A program made the translations under genes and the position numbers. Of a DNA stretch of 64,000 bases, positions 25,613-34,810 are shown piece after piece. The notes under the pieces are model-generated. The model was not told where the DNA came from. It saw only the letters and a program-made list of their open reading frames with translations, and did no database searches. The stretch's first letter is position 1. Each line of letters opens with the position of its first letter. Source of the stretch: Leifsonia xyli (GTDB taxonomy: Bacteria > Actinomycetota > Actinomycetes > Actinomycetales > Microbacteriaceae); assembly GCA_001647635.1 (NCBI GenBank), contig CP014761.1, positions 248,001-312,000 of the forward strand. The letters are read 5' to 3'.

Positions 25613-25690
25613 GGGCGCATGCTAGCGACGGGACGGGCTGTGCGGCAGACCGTTCACACGGCCGAAATCCGCCGGGGATAGTGTGTCGTC

Positions 25691-26530
25691 ATGCGTGAAC
25701 AACAGGCGAGAATCATCGAGGATCTGCACGTCAGCCCGGAGGTCGACCCGGCGACGGAGATCGAGCGTCGCGTCGGCTTCCTCGTCGACTACGTGCGCAC
25801 CACCGGCGCGAAGGGCTTCGTGCTCGGTATCAGCGGCGGTCAGGACTCCACGCTCGCGGGCCGGCTCACGCAGCTGGCCGTCGAGCGGCTCGCGGACGAG
25901 GGCACGGAGGCGGACTTCATCGCCGTGCGGCTGCCCTACGCCGTGCAGCGCGACGAGGAGGATGCGCAGCTAGCGCTGTCCTTCATCCGGCCGAAGCGCC
26001 AGGTGGTCTTCAACATCCAGCGCGGCACCGACGGCGTCGAGGACGAGTACGCCGACGCCCTCGGCGAGCCGATGACCGACTTCGTGAAGGGCAACGTCAA
26101 GGCGCGCATTCGCATGGTCGCCCAGTACGCGATCGCCGGTCAGGGCGCCTACCTGGTGGTCGGCACCGACCACGCGGCCGAGGCGGTGACCGGCTTCTTC
26201 ACGAAGTACGGCGACGGCGGCACCGACATCCTGCCGCTCACCGGGCTCACGAAGCGCCAGGGCAAGCAGCTGCTGCGGTACCTGGATGCGCCCGCGCGGC
26301 TGTACGAGAAGGCGCCCACGGCCGACCTGCTCGACCTGAACCCCGGACAGACCGACGAGGACAATCTCGGGCTGACGTACGAGGACATCGACGACTTCCT
26401 CGAGGGCAAGGACGTCGCGAATGAGGTGGCCGAGGCGCTGGAGGCGCGCTACCGGGCGACCGAGCACAAGCGGCAGCCTCCGGCGAGCATGTTCGACTCC
26501 TGGTGGAACGAGGGGTCGTACAGCCGCTGA
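25691..26530 (+). CDS. nadE: Ammonia-dependent NAD+ synthetase
   Basis: A 279-residue N-type ATP pyrophosphatase without a nitrilase domain, so it uses ammonia to convert deamido-NAD to NAD. The PP-loop is SGGQDST at residues 48-54. Other family stretches are [35 protein letters not shown], and [17 protein letters not shown]. Length matches E. coli and Bacillus NadE. The ATG at 25691 starts MREQQARI, the usual N terminus. Confidence 0.95.
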   Translation: MREQQARIIEDLHVSPEVDPATEIERRVGFLVDYVRTTGAKGFVLGISGGQDSTLAGRLTQLAVERLADEGTEADFIAVRLPYAVQRDEEDAQLALSFIRPKRQVVFNIQRGTDGVEDEYADALGEPMTDFVKGNVKARIRMVAQYAIAGQGAYLVVGTDHAAEAVTGFFTKYGDGGTDILPLTGLTKRQGKQLLRYLDAPARLYEKAPTADLLDLNPGQTDEDNLGLTYEDIDDFLEGKDVANEVAEALEARYRATEHKRQPPASMFDSWWNEGSYSR

Positions 26531-26550
26531 GCGGACGCCGCTCAGGACGA

Positions 26551-26583
26551 CGAAGGGCGCCGGCGTGATGCCGGCGCCCTTCG
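26551..26583. terminator. Bidirectional hairpin terminator
   Basis: CGAAGGGCGCCGGC (26551-26564) pairs perfectly with 26570-26583 around GTGAT. It lies between convergent nadE and the membrane protein gene at 26611, so it can serve both. Confidence 0.88.
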
Positions 26584-26610
26584 TGTTCGGGTGGAGTGCT
26601 CTGCCGTTGG

Positions 26611-27333
26611 TCAGACCGGCTGGCTGAGGCGCGACGTCGGGGAGGTGTCGGCGGACGCGTTCGACTCGGCCGCGGCCGCGGCGAACGGGTTGGCGGGAGC
26701 CGGTTCCGGGGTGCGCTCGGCAGCGGGTGCGGTGCTCTCGGCGGCCGTCGTGGTGGTCGCCGGAGCCGCGTACTGCTCGTGGTGCTGCTGGGCGACCCAC
26801 GCATCCTGCTGGGCGATCAGCGAGCGCTCGTTGTCCGTGTTCTCGAACCGCCAGCGCTCGAGGTCGTTCTGGAAGATCTTGCGGGCGCGGCGCGGGTTGT
26901 TCTGCCACTCGATGAGGCGGTCGCGGAACTCGGCGATCGCCGGGTCGGCCTGGTAGCCGAAGGTTGCGGAGGCCCGCTTCAGCTCGGCGAGCTGGTGTCC
27001 GGCCCAGTTGGCCGCGAGTCCGGAGCTCTTGATCGGGAGGAGGCGCACCATGATGTCGGCCTGGCCGACCGCGCGGTCGGAGAGCACCTGCTCGGCCGGG
27101 GTGAGCGAGTTCCAGACGGAGGCCTCGGTCGCCGCATCCACGAGGGCTGCGATGGCGGACGCCTTCTGCTGGCGGTCGGTGCGGGAGAGGAGGCCCTTGA
27201 GGGCTCCCCGGGCGATCCAGGCGGCGATGAGGCCGGAGAGGATCACGGCGACCGCGAGGACCGCCGCGTAGAAGATCACCGGACGCGCTGCCGGCGATGT
27301 GAGCCAATCGACGAAGTCATTCCACCACTGCAT
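26611..27333 (-). CDS. Single-pass membrane protein of unknown function (240 aa)
   Basis: An N-terminal hydrophobic helix (PVIFYAAVLAVAVILSGLIAAW, residues ~19-40) is followed by a cytoplasmic helical region with GHQLAELKRASATFGYQAD and ERWRFENTDNERSLI, then a Pro/Ala/Thr-rich low-complexity tail from about residue 190. Such a layout suggests a membrane-anchored scaffold. No family recognised. It is divergent from msrA. Confidence 0.7.
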   Translation of the reverse strand: MQWWNDFVDWLTSPAARPVIFYAAVLAVAVILSGLIAAWIARGALKGLLSRTDRQQKASAIAALVDAATEASVWNSLTPAEQVLSDRAVGQADIMVRLLPIKSSGLAANWAGHQLAELKRASATFGYQADPAIAEFRDRLIEWQNNPRRARKIFQNDLERWRFENTDNERSLIAQQDAWVAQQHHEQYAAPATTTTAAESTAPAAERTPEPAPANPFAAAAAESNASADTSPTSRLSQPV

Positions 27334-27439
27334 GCCGCGATGGTAACCGCGCTTCGACGGCGTCCCGCGGACCGTTCGCGTCGTGTCGCCAACTGCGCCG
27401 TAGCAGAATGGAGGCAGTCGGATCGGAAGGGGACGGGTA

Positions 27440-27964
27440 ATGCAGACATTCGTGGTGGCCGGAGGATGCTTCTGGTGCTTGGACGCGGTGTACCGCGTGC
27501 TCCGCGGGGTGCAGGATGTGGTGTCCGGCTACACCGGCGGCACCGCCGTCGACCCGACCTACGAAGAGGTCTGCACCGGCCGGACCGGCCACGCCGAGGC
27601 CGTCGCGGTCACCTTCGACCCCGAGGTCATCCCGGCGAGCGTCATCCTCGACGTCTTCTTCACCCTCCACGACCCGCGCCAGCTCAACCGGCAGGGGAAC
27701 GACATCGGCACGCAGTACCGCTCGGCGATGTTCTACGACGGCGAGGCGCAGCGCGAGCTCTTCGAGGCGGCCCGCGACCGCGCTGCCGAGTACTGGGACG
27801 GCGGGATCGTCACCACGATCGAGCCGCTCGGCCCGTTCTACCGCGCCGAGGAGTACCACCAGGACTTCTTCGCCAAGAACCCGGGACAGGGATACTGCCT
27901 CGCGGTGGCGCTGCCGAAGGTCAACAAGATCCGCGCGTCGTACGCGGACTACGTCGCGGCGTAG
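27440..27964 (+). CDS. msrA: Peptide-methionine (S)-S-oxide reductase
   Basis: A 174-residue enzyme that repairs oxidised methionine. The catalytic motif GGCFWCLD has its nucleophilic Cys at residue 10, with a second Cys at residue 13. GYTGGTAVDPTYEEVCTGRTGHAEAV (residues ~32-57) and YRAEEYHQDFF near 134-144 are family hallmarks. A resolving Cys may lie in GQGYCLAV. Regeneration would use thioredoxin. Confidence 0.95.
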   Translation: MQTFVVAGGCFWCLDAVYRVLRGVQDVVSGYTGGTAVDPTYEEVCTGRTGHAEAVAVTFDPEVIPASVILDVFFTLHDPRQLNRQGNDIGTQYRSAMFYDGEAQRELFEAARDRAAEYWDGGIVTTIEPLGPFYRAEEYHQDFFAKNPGQGYCLAVALPKVNKIRASYADYVAA

Positions 27965-28101
27965 CCGCCGGGCGAAGTCGTCCACAGGTCGGCTCCTTCG
28001 CGAGTTATCCACCGATCTCGCTCATGTCCTGCGCTCGCTTGCGCCGGGCGCGAGAGTGGTCTCAGTCCGCCACCCCGGCGGGCGTTCCGAAAGGGGAGAC
28101 C

Positions 28102-28515
28102 ATGTCCGACACCGTCGCCGTCCGCGGCTTCGTCGCCACCGAACCGCGCCACCTCGTCACCGAGGCGGGCCTGCCCATCACGAGCTTCCGGCTCGTCACG
28201 ACGCGGCGCCGATACAACCGTCAGGCGTCCGCGTGGGAGGACGGCGGACAGAACTGGTACACGGTGAGCGCCTTCCGCAAGCTGGCGCTGGGCGCGGCCG
28301 GCTCGATCGCCAAGGGCGACCCGGTGCTGGTGGCGGGGCGCATCCATCTGCGGGAGTGGACCGGCGACAAGCAGGGCGTGACGGTCGAGATCGAGGCCGA
28401 CTCCATCGGGCACGACCTGACGTGGGGGCGGTCGCGCTTCACGAAGTCGGCGGGCGGCCCAGCGGGTGAGGAGGGGGCTGCGCCTCCCGACGCTCTCACA
28501 GGGGCGGCACCCTAA
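28102..28515 (+). CDS. ssb: Single-stranded DNA-binding protein
   Basis: A 137-residue OB-fold protein. SFRLVTTRRRYNRQASAWEDGGQNWYTVSAFRKLA spans residues ~29-63 and carries the aromatic DNA-stacking residues; GDPVLVAGRIHLREW follows. The length and short C-terminal region lacking the acidic DDDIPF tip suggest an accessory SSB rather than the main replication copy. AAAGGGGAG precedes the ATG. Confidence 0.88.
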   Translation: MSDTVAVRGFVATEPRHLVTEAGLPITSFRLVTTRRRYNRQASAWEDGGQNWYTVSAFRKLALGAAGSIAKGDPVLVAGRIHLREWTGDKQGVTVEIEADSIGHDLTWGRSRFTKSAGGPAGEEGAAPPDALTGAAP

Positions 28516-28525
28516 GATGAGGCAT

Positions 28526-29047
28526 ATGACGCGCTCCGTGGACCGCAGGACCGGTTCCTCCGCCGCGTCCGCGTCGATCCTCGCGGCCGGGGTCGCGGTG
28601 CTGCTCACGCTCACCGGGTGCTCGGGCGCGACGACCTCCACCCCGAGCCCATCGGCGCCGGCGACCACGGCCGTCGCGTCGCCGACCCCGACGACCCCTG
28701 CGACTCCGGCGGCCATCGGGCTCGTGCCCGGCGGCACGGCGGAGCAGAACCTGCCGTACTTCGACAAGGTCAACCGGGCTACGCTCGCGGCGAACCCGGA
28801 CGCCAAGGGGCGCGACTTCATCGAAGCGCTCGTCGCGGCCGGATTCCAGAAGTCCGACATGCAGGTGACGGTCGACACCACGACGATCGGGCTGAAGGCG
28901 AACTCCATCCAGTTCGCCGTGCGCATGGGCGACACCTGCCTGATCGGCCAGAACGGCGCGGACGCGGGCGGCTACTGGAGCCAGGCCGTGCCGGTCCTGC
29001 CGACGGGCACCTGCCTCATCGGGCAGACGCGCCCGATCGACTGGTGA
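28526..29047 (+). CDS. Lipoprotein of unknown function (173 aa)
   Basis: An N-terminal signal with lipobox LTGC (Cys near residue 32; ...AAGVAVLLTLTGCSG) indicates export and lipidation on the outer face of the membrane. A Thr/Pro/Ser-rich linker follows, then a compact ~100-residue domain (NLPYFDKVNRATLAANPDAKG ... GDTCLIGQ). The domain contains two spaced Cys-Leu-Ile-Gly-Gln repeats (GDTCLIGQ and GTCLIGQ). No family recognised. The ATG at 28526 or 28517 are both possible starts; the latter overlaps the ssb stop region. Confidence 0.75.
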   Translation: MTRSVDRRTGSSAASASILAAGVAVLLTLTGCSGATTSTPSPSAPATTAVASPTPTTPATPAAIGLVPGGTAEQNLPYFDKVNRATLAANPDAKGRDFIEALVAAGFQKSDMQVTVDTTTIGLKANSIQFAVRMGDTCLIGQNGADAGGYWSQAVPVLPTGTCLIGQTRPIDW

Positions 29048-29145
29048 GCACGACCTGACGGCAGCCCCGACCGCCCGGGAGCACCCCCGTTCCCGGTATC
29101 CTCGTATACGGCAGCAAGCCGACGACAGGGAGTTTGAGAAGAAGA

Positions 29146-30828
<1,683 letters not shown>

Positions 30829-30841
30829 GGCCGAACAGCGC

Positions 30842-31330
30842 ATGCGCCTGCACGTCCCGATCAAGCTCCGCTGGAGCGACCTCGACGCCTACGGGCACGT
30901 CAACAACGCCGAGATGCTGCGCCTCCTCGAGGAGGCGCGCATCGAGGCGTTCTGGGCGACCGATGACTCCGGACAAGGGTCCGGGGAAGCGGTCGGCGGT
31001 TCGACCGCCGTGCTCGACGGGCGTCCAGGCGCGGACACTCTGACGCTGATCGCGCGCCAGGAGATCGAGTACCTCGCGCCGATCCCGTACCTCCGCCAGC
31101 CGCTCGACGTCCAGCTGTGGCTCGGGCGGCTCGGCGGGGCCAGCCTCGAGGTCTGCTACGAGGTCTGGACGCCGGAGGGCACCGAGCCGCGCACGCTGTA
31201 CTCGCGCGCCGCGACCACCATCGTGCTCGTGGATGCGGCCAGCCAGCGACCGCGCCGCATCAACGAGCGCGAGCGGGCCGCCTGGACGCCGTACCTCGAC
31301 GAGCCCGTCGCCTTCGCCAAGCGCGGCTGA
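30842..31330 (+). CDS. 4HBT-type acyl-CoA thioesterase
   Basis: A 162-residue single hotdog-fold protein. KLRWSDLDAYGHVNNAEMLRLLEEARIEAF (residues ~9-38) is the 4-hydroxybenzoyl-CoA thioesterase signature with the catalytic Asp in WSDLD. It hydrolyses an acyl-CoA; the chain is unknown. It follows ettA by 13 bp on the same strand. Confidence 0.88.
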   Translation: MRLHVPIKLRWSDLDAYGHVNNAEMLRLLEEARIEAFWATDDSGQGSGEAVGGSTAVLDGRPGADTLTLIARQEIEYLAPIPYLRQPLDVQLWLGRLGGASLEVCYEVWTPEGTEPRTLYSRAATTIVLVDAASQRPRRINERERAAWTPYLDEPVAFAKRG

Positions 31331-31340
31331 CCCTCGCAGC

Positions 31341-31393
31341 ATTCGTGCCGAATGTGCGTTATGACGACGCCATAACGCTCATTCGGCACGAAT
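31341..31393. repeat. Class A intergenic palindromic array, copy 2
   Basis: Arms 31341-31363 and 31371-31393 (23 nt) are complementary with one mismatch. The outer units ATTCGTGCCGAAT (31341) and ATTCGGCACGAAT (31381) match copy 1 and lie 40 bp (two 20-bp steps) apart; the middle unit has been replaced by another sequence. It lies between convergent genes. Confidence 0.88.
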
Positions 31394-31411
31394 CGTAGAC
31401 GCAGCGGCCCC

Positions 31412-31837
31412 CTACGCGGTGACGGTCACCGAGTCACCGGAGACCTCGGCCTTGAGCTTGGGCAGCGGGTCGCGCGCCGGTCCGTTCAGCACGTCGCCCG
31501 TGGTCGCGTCGAACGTGGATCCGTGGCACGGGCAGTCGAACTCCTTGCCCTGCGGCGCGACCGTGCATCCCTGATGCGTGCACACCGCGCTGAACGCGAC
31601 GACCTTCCCGGCGGTCGGCTGCGACACCACGATCGGCTTGCCCGCGAGGGTCGCAGACACCGCGCCGCCGACCGGGATGGACGCGAGCGACACCTGCGCG
31701 GATCCCGAGCCGCCGTCGCCCGACCCTCCGGAGTCCTGCGCGCCTCCCGGGGTGCAGGCGGCGAGCAGGACCGCGCCGCTGGCGGCGCCTCCGATCGTGA
31801 CGAGCGTGCGGCGGGTCAGCGGAGCGTGGTCGTTCAT
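31412..31837 (-). CDS. Tat-exported Rieske [2Fe-2S] lipoprotein
   Basis: The 141-residue protein begins MNDHAPLTRRTLVTIGGAA: twin arginines, a hydrophobic run and lipobox LAAC (Cys near residue 28), so it is folded before export and lipid-anchored. A Gly/Ser linker leads to a Rieske domain with both cluster motifs, CTHQGC and CPCHGS, plus the final KAEVSGDSVTV. It is probably a small electron carrier. It is divergent from the ECF sigma factor and its promoter matches that of the sigma gene. Confidence 0.93.
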   Translation of the reverse strand: MNDHAPLTRRTLVTIGGAASGAVLLAACTPGGAQDSGGSGDGGSGSAQVSLASIPVGGAVSATLAGKPIVVSQPTAGKVVAFSAVCTHQGCTVAPQGKEFDCPCHGSTFDATTGDVLNGPARDPLPKLKAEVSGDSVTVTA

Positions 31838-31876
31838 GCGATTCTCCCGTTCGTCGGTGACGTCTCCTACGGTATT

Positions 31877-31902
31877 CACGAGACGATGTCCCGTCGGGTT
31901 CA
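31877..31902 (-). promoter_or_regulatory. ECF-sigma-type promoter of the Rieske gene
   Basis: On the minus strand TGAACC (complement of 31897-31902) is separated by 16 bp from CGTG (complement of 31877-31880). TGAACC-like -35 hexamers and CGT-containing -10 elements are typical of group IV sigma factors. The same layout occurs on the other strand in front of the sigma gene. Confidence 0.72.
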
Positions 31903-31913
31903 ACTCTCGCGTG

Positions 31914-31939
31914 TGAACCTTTCCGCACGCTGCATCGTG
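31914..31939 (+). promoter_or_regulatory. ECF-sigma-type promoter of the sigma factor gene
   Basis: TGAACC (31914-31919), 16-bp spacer, CGTG (31936-31939). It matches the divergent Rieske promoter in both hexamer and spacing. Transcription would start near 31946, placing the GGAGGTGA ribosome site (31947-31954) and ATG 31958 in a very short leader. This indicates autoregulation. Confidence 0.72.
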
Positions 31940-31957
31940 TACTGAGTGGAGGTGAAC

Positions 31958-32470
31958 ATGCCGGAGGAGGACGCCCGCCTGCTGCGCGAGCTGCACGATC
32001 AGCACGCGCAGGCGCTATGGCGGTACGTCGTGCACCTCACCGGCGACCGTGCGATGGCCGACGACATCGTGCAGGAGACGCTGCTGCGCGCCTGGCGCAA
32101 GCCGTCCGTCCTGGACCAGTCCCAGCAGTCCGCCCGCACCTGGCTGTTCACCGTGGCGCGCAACCTCGTGATCGACGACCGCCGGAGCGCGGCCCACCGG
32201 CACGAGTTCGGCGCGGAGAACCTGCCGGAACATCCCTCGCCGGACAGCGAGGCCGACGCTGTGCTCGACTCTTGGCTGGTCTCGGACGCGCTGGCCGAGC
32301 TGTCGGTGGAGCACCGGGCGGTCATCGTCCACGCCTACTACGGCGGCCGATCGGTCGCCGAGATCGCGCGCGAGCTCGACATCCCCGAGGGGACCGTCAA
32401 GTCGCGCCTGCACTACGGACTCCGCGCGCTGCGGCTCGCGCTCCAGGAGAGAGGGGTGACGGAACGATGA
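31958..32470 (+). CDS. RNA polymerase ECF sigma factor
   Basis: A 170-residue group IV sigma factor. Region 2 includes WRYVVHLTGDRAMADDIVQETLLRAWRKP (residues ~20-48); region 4 is LAELSVEHRAVIVHAYYGGRSVAEIARELDIPEGTVKSRLHYGLR (residues ~110-154). It directs RNA polymerase to promoters such as the two in its own upstream region. The ATG at 31958 is preferred to the GTG at 31946 because GGAGGTGA is correctly spaced before it. Its stop overlaps the anti-sigma gene start (ATGA). Confidence 0.94.
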   Translation: MPEEDARLLRELHDQHAQALWRYVVHLTGDRAMADDIVQETLLRAWRKPSVLDQSQQSARTWLFTVARNLVIDDRRSAAHRHEFGAENLPEHPSPDSEADAVLDSWLVSDALAELSVEHRAVIVHAYYGGRSVAEIARELDIPEGTVKSRLHYGLRALRLALQERGVTER

Positions 32471-33186
32471 CCACGCACGACGAGTTCGCCACCTGGGATG
32501 CCGCCTACGTGCTCGGCGCGCTTGCGCCGACCGAACGGCGCGAGTTCGAGGCGCACCTGCGCGAGTGCGAGCGGTGCTCGGAGGCTGTGTCGGAGCTCGC
32601 CGGGATGCCCGGAATCCTGAGCCGCGTGCTGCGGGAGCAGGCGTTCGCGCTGCTGGAGGAGGACGCTCCGGCCGCGACCGCGGATGCGCTCGAGCCGCAA
32701 GGCCCGAACCCGGACGTGCTGCCCGCGCTGCTGCACACCGTGCGCCGCCGCCGCGTCCGCGCGCGCTGGCTGGTCGGAGGGCTGTCGGCCGTCGCGGCCG
32801 CCCTGCTCATCGGCGTCGCCGCCCTGGTGCTGCCCGGCGTCGTGAACCCGGCCGCCACCCCGCAGGCCGCCGTCGTGATGCAGCAGGTGGAGCCGAGCGC
32901 GCTGACCGCGGACCTGCGCCTGACTCCCGAGCCCTGGGGCACCCGGATCGACTCGACCTGCCGCTACGCCCACGTCGGCGCCGAGGACGGCGCGCACGCC
33001 TGGACCTACGCCATGGTCGTCACCGACCGCGCCGGTCAGCAGCACACCATCTCGACGTGGACCGCCGACGAGGGCACGACCGCCCTCCCGGTCGCGACCA
33101 CGAGCGTGCCGCTGAAGGACATCGCCACCGTCGACATCCGCTCCGCCGGCGACGGCACCGTCCTCCTCCGCTCGACGTTCGGCTGA
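32467..33186 (+). CDS. Zinc-finger anti-sigma factor, membrane-bound
   Basis: A 239-residue protein with an N-terminal ZAS domain, HLRECERC (His 30, Cys 34, Cys 37), that should bind and hold the sigma factor. A transmembrane helix at residues ~98-118 (GGLSAVAAALLIGVAALVLPG) leads to an extracytoplasmic domain (residues ~130-239) that may sense a signal. This is the RskA/anti-SigK-like architecture (DUF2275-like external part). It is co-translated with the sigma factor. Confidence 0.92.
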   Translation: MTTHDEFATWDAAYVLGALAPTERREFEAHLRECERCSEAVSELAGMPGILSRVLREQAFALLEEDAPAATADALEPQGPNPDVLPALLHTVRRRRVRARWLVGGLSAVAAALLIGVAALVLPGVVNPAATPQAAVVMQQVEPSALTADLRLTPEPWGTRIDSTCRYAHVGAEDGAHAWTYAMVVTDRAGQQHTISTWTADEGTTALPVATTSVPLKDIATVDIRSAGDGTVLLRSTFG

Positions 33187-33201
33187 CGCCGCCCGAGCGC
33201 G

Positions 33202-34071
33202 TCAGTCGCGGGGGAGGCGGATGGTGGCCTCCTGGGCGACGCTCGCGACCAGGCGGCCGTCGCGCGAGAAGATGCGGCCGTTCGAGAGGCCGCGGCCACC
33301 GCCGGCGGTCGGCGACTCCTGCACGTACAGCAGCCACTCGTCGACCCGCGCCGGCCGGTGCCACCACATCGCGTGGTCAAGGCTGGCGGCCTTGAGGCCC
33401 GGCGTCGCCCACGCGATCCCGTGCCGGCGCATGACCGACTCCATGATCGTGTAGTCGCTCGCGTAGGCCAGCGCCGCGCGGTGCAGCGCCGGGTCGTCGG
33501 GCATGTCGCCGATGGTCCGGAACCACACCGACTGGTGCGCGACCCGCTCGCCCTCCACCGACAGGTACACCGGCGAGGTGACGTGCCGCATGTCGAACGG
33601 CCGCTGGCTGGCCCAATACTGTGCGACGGGATGCCGCACATCCTCCAGGGAGGTGGCCGTCGACGGCAGCGACTCCGGATCCGGCAGGCCCTCGGGCATC
33701 GCATCCTGGTGCTCGAAGCCGTCGTCCTCGGTCTGGAACGACGCGATCATCGACAGGATCGGCAGACCGTTCTGGTACGCCTGCGTGCGCCGTGTCGAGA
33801 ACGAGCGGCCGTCGTGGATGCGGTCCACCGAGAACGTGATGGGGAAGTTCACATCCCCCGGCCGCAGGAAGTAGCCGTGCATCGAGTGGATGGCCCGGTC
33901 CGGCTCCACGGTACGGGTCGCAGCCACGATGGACTGCGCCAGCACCTGGCCGCCGAACACGCGGCCCAGCGGCATCCACTGGGAGGGACCGGTGAAGATG
34001 TCCTCGCTGGTGCGGGCGCCCGTGTCGGTGAGATCGAGCGCGGTCAGCAGGGAATCCAGGGGCTCGGTCAC
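33202..34071 (-). CDS. tesB: Acyl-CoA thioesterase II
   Basis: A 289-residue double-hotdog enzyme. GRVFGGQVLAQSIVAATRTV near residues 37-56, HSMHGYFLRPGD near 64-75, and ASLDHAMWWHRPARVDEWLLY near 235-255 are TesB family stretches, including the catalytic Asp in SLDHAMWWH. It hydrolyses acyl-CoAs to free fatty acids. The likely start is GTG at 34071; longer readings extend into the divergent gene. Convergent stop codons at 33184-33186 and 33202-33204 sit in a small 7-bp hairpin. Confidence 0.92.
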   Translation of the reverse strand: MTEPLDSLLTALDLTDTGARTSEDIFTGPSQWMPLGRVFGGQVLAQSIVAATRTVEPDRAIHSMHGYFLRPGDVNFPITFSVDRIHDGRSFSTRRTQAYQNGLPILSMIASFQTEDDGFEHQDAMPEGLPDPESLPSTATSLEDVRHPVAQYWASQRPFDMRHVTSPVYLSVEGERVAHQSVWFRTIGDMPDDPALHRAALAYASDYTIMESVMRRHGIAWATPGLKAASLDHAMWWHRPARVDEWLLYVQESPTAGGGRGLSNGRIFSRDGRLVASVAQEATIRLPRD

Positions 34072-34113
34072 TGTGCCTCCAAGTCGGTGGTCTCTTGGTA
34101 GTTTAGAGGTCCG

Positions 34114-34800
34114 ATGAACCCCTCGTTCTCTCTGACGGACGCTCTCGCCGTCGCCGATCTGCACACCTATCTCTCGCGCGCCTCCCGGGTGGAGGAAGGA
34201 TCCGTGCGCCTGATCGCCGGCTCCGGCATCCTCGCCGTGTACACCGCGATCCTCTACCCCCGCGGGCTGATGGATGAGACCCCGACCGTCCTGGGGCTGC
34301 GCACCTTCGCGACCGGCGCGGACGTCGAGTTCGACGCCGTGGTCCCGATCCGCTCGCTGCTCGACCGCATCGCCCGCGTGCGCGAGACCGCGGAGAAGGA
34401 GGACGCGCCGCAGGGCCCGCTGGAGATCCGCCTCCCGCTCGAGGTGTCGACGGTCACCTGGGCGGGCATCTCCCCGCCGCGCGGTGGCTGGCGCTCGGTC
34501 GGCGAGACCGACGCGCCGCAGCTGCGGACGATCGCGCAGGCCGGCATCGCCGAGGTCGCGGACGCCGTGCCGACCGGCACGGGGGAGCAGCTGGTGCAGC
34601 GGGTGCGCGCCGAGGTGTGGGGCCGCCCCATCGACGGCTTGGAGTACATCCCGGCCGGCGCCGCCTTCGCGGCCGAGTCCCTGGGCTTCCTCGGCGACGA
34701 CGAGCCGGTCACCATCCACGAGACCGGCACCTGGACGCGCCTGACCACCCGCCGCGGCCACACCCTCATCCGCCGCCCGTCCTGGTCCCTCCGCCGCTGA
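34114..34800 (+). CDS. Hypothetical protein (228 aa)
   Basis: A soluble protein with good codon usage and no recognised domain. It begins MNPSFSLTDALAVADLHTYLSRASRVEEGSVRL, has a hydrophobic strand GSGILAVYTAILY and a WAGISPPRGGW motif. It resembles conserved actinobacterial proteins of unknown function with alternating sheets. It is divergent from tesB by 42 bp and converges on the FAD dehydrogenase gene. Confidence 0.65.
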   Translation: MNPSFSLTDALAVADLHTYLSRASRVEEGSVRLIAGSGILAVYTAILYPRGLMDETPTVLGLRTFATGADVEFDAVVPIRSLLDRIARVRETAEKEDAPQGPLEIRLPLEVSTVTWAGISPPRGGWRSVGETDAPQLRTIAQAGIAEVADAVPTGTGEQLVQRVRAEVWGRPIDGLEYIPAGAAFAAESLGFLGDDEPVTIHETGTWTRLTTRRGHTLIRRPSWSLRR

Positions 34801-34810
34801 GGCGGCGGGG

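Noticed and set aside
27981..28013. Chromosomal replication origin
   Set aside because: One or two imperfect DnaA-box-like sequences are not enough; no dnaA, dnaN or AT-rich unwinding region is nearby.
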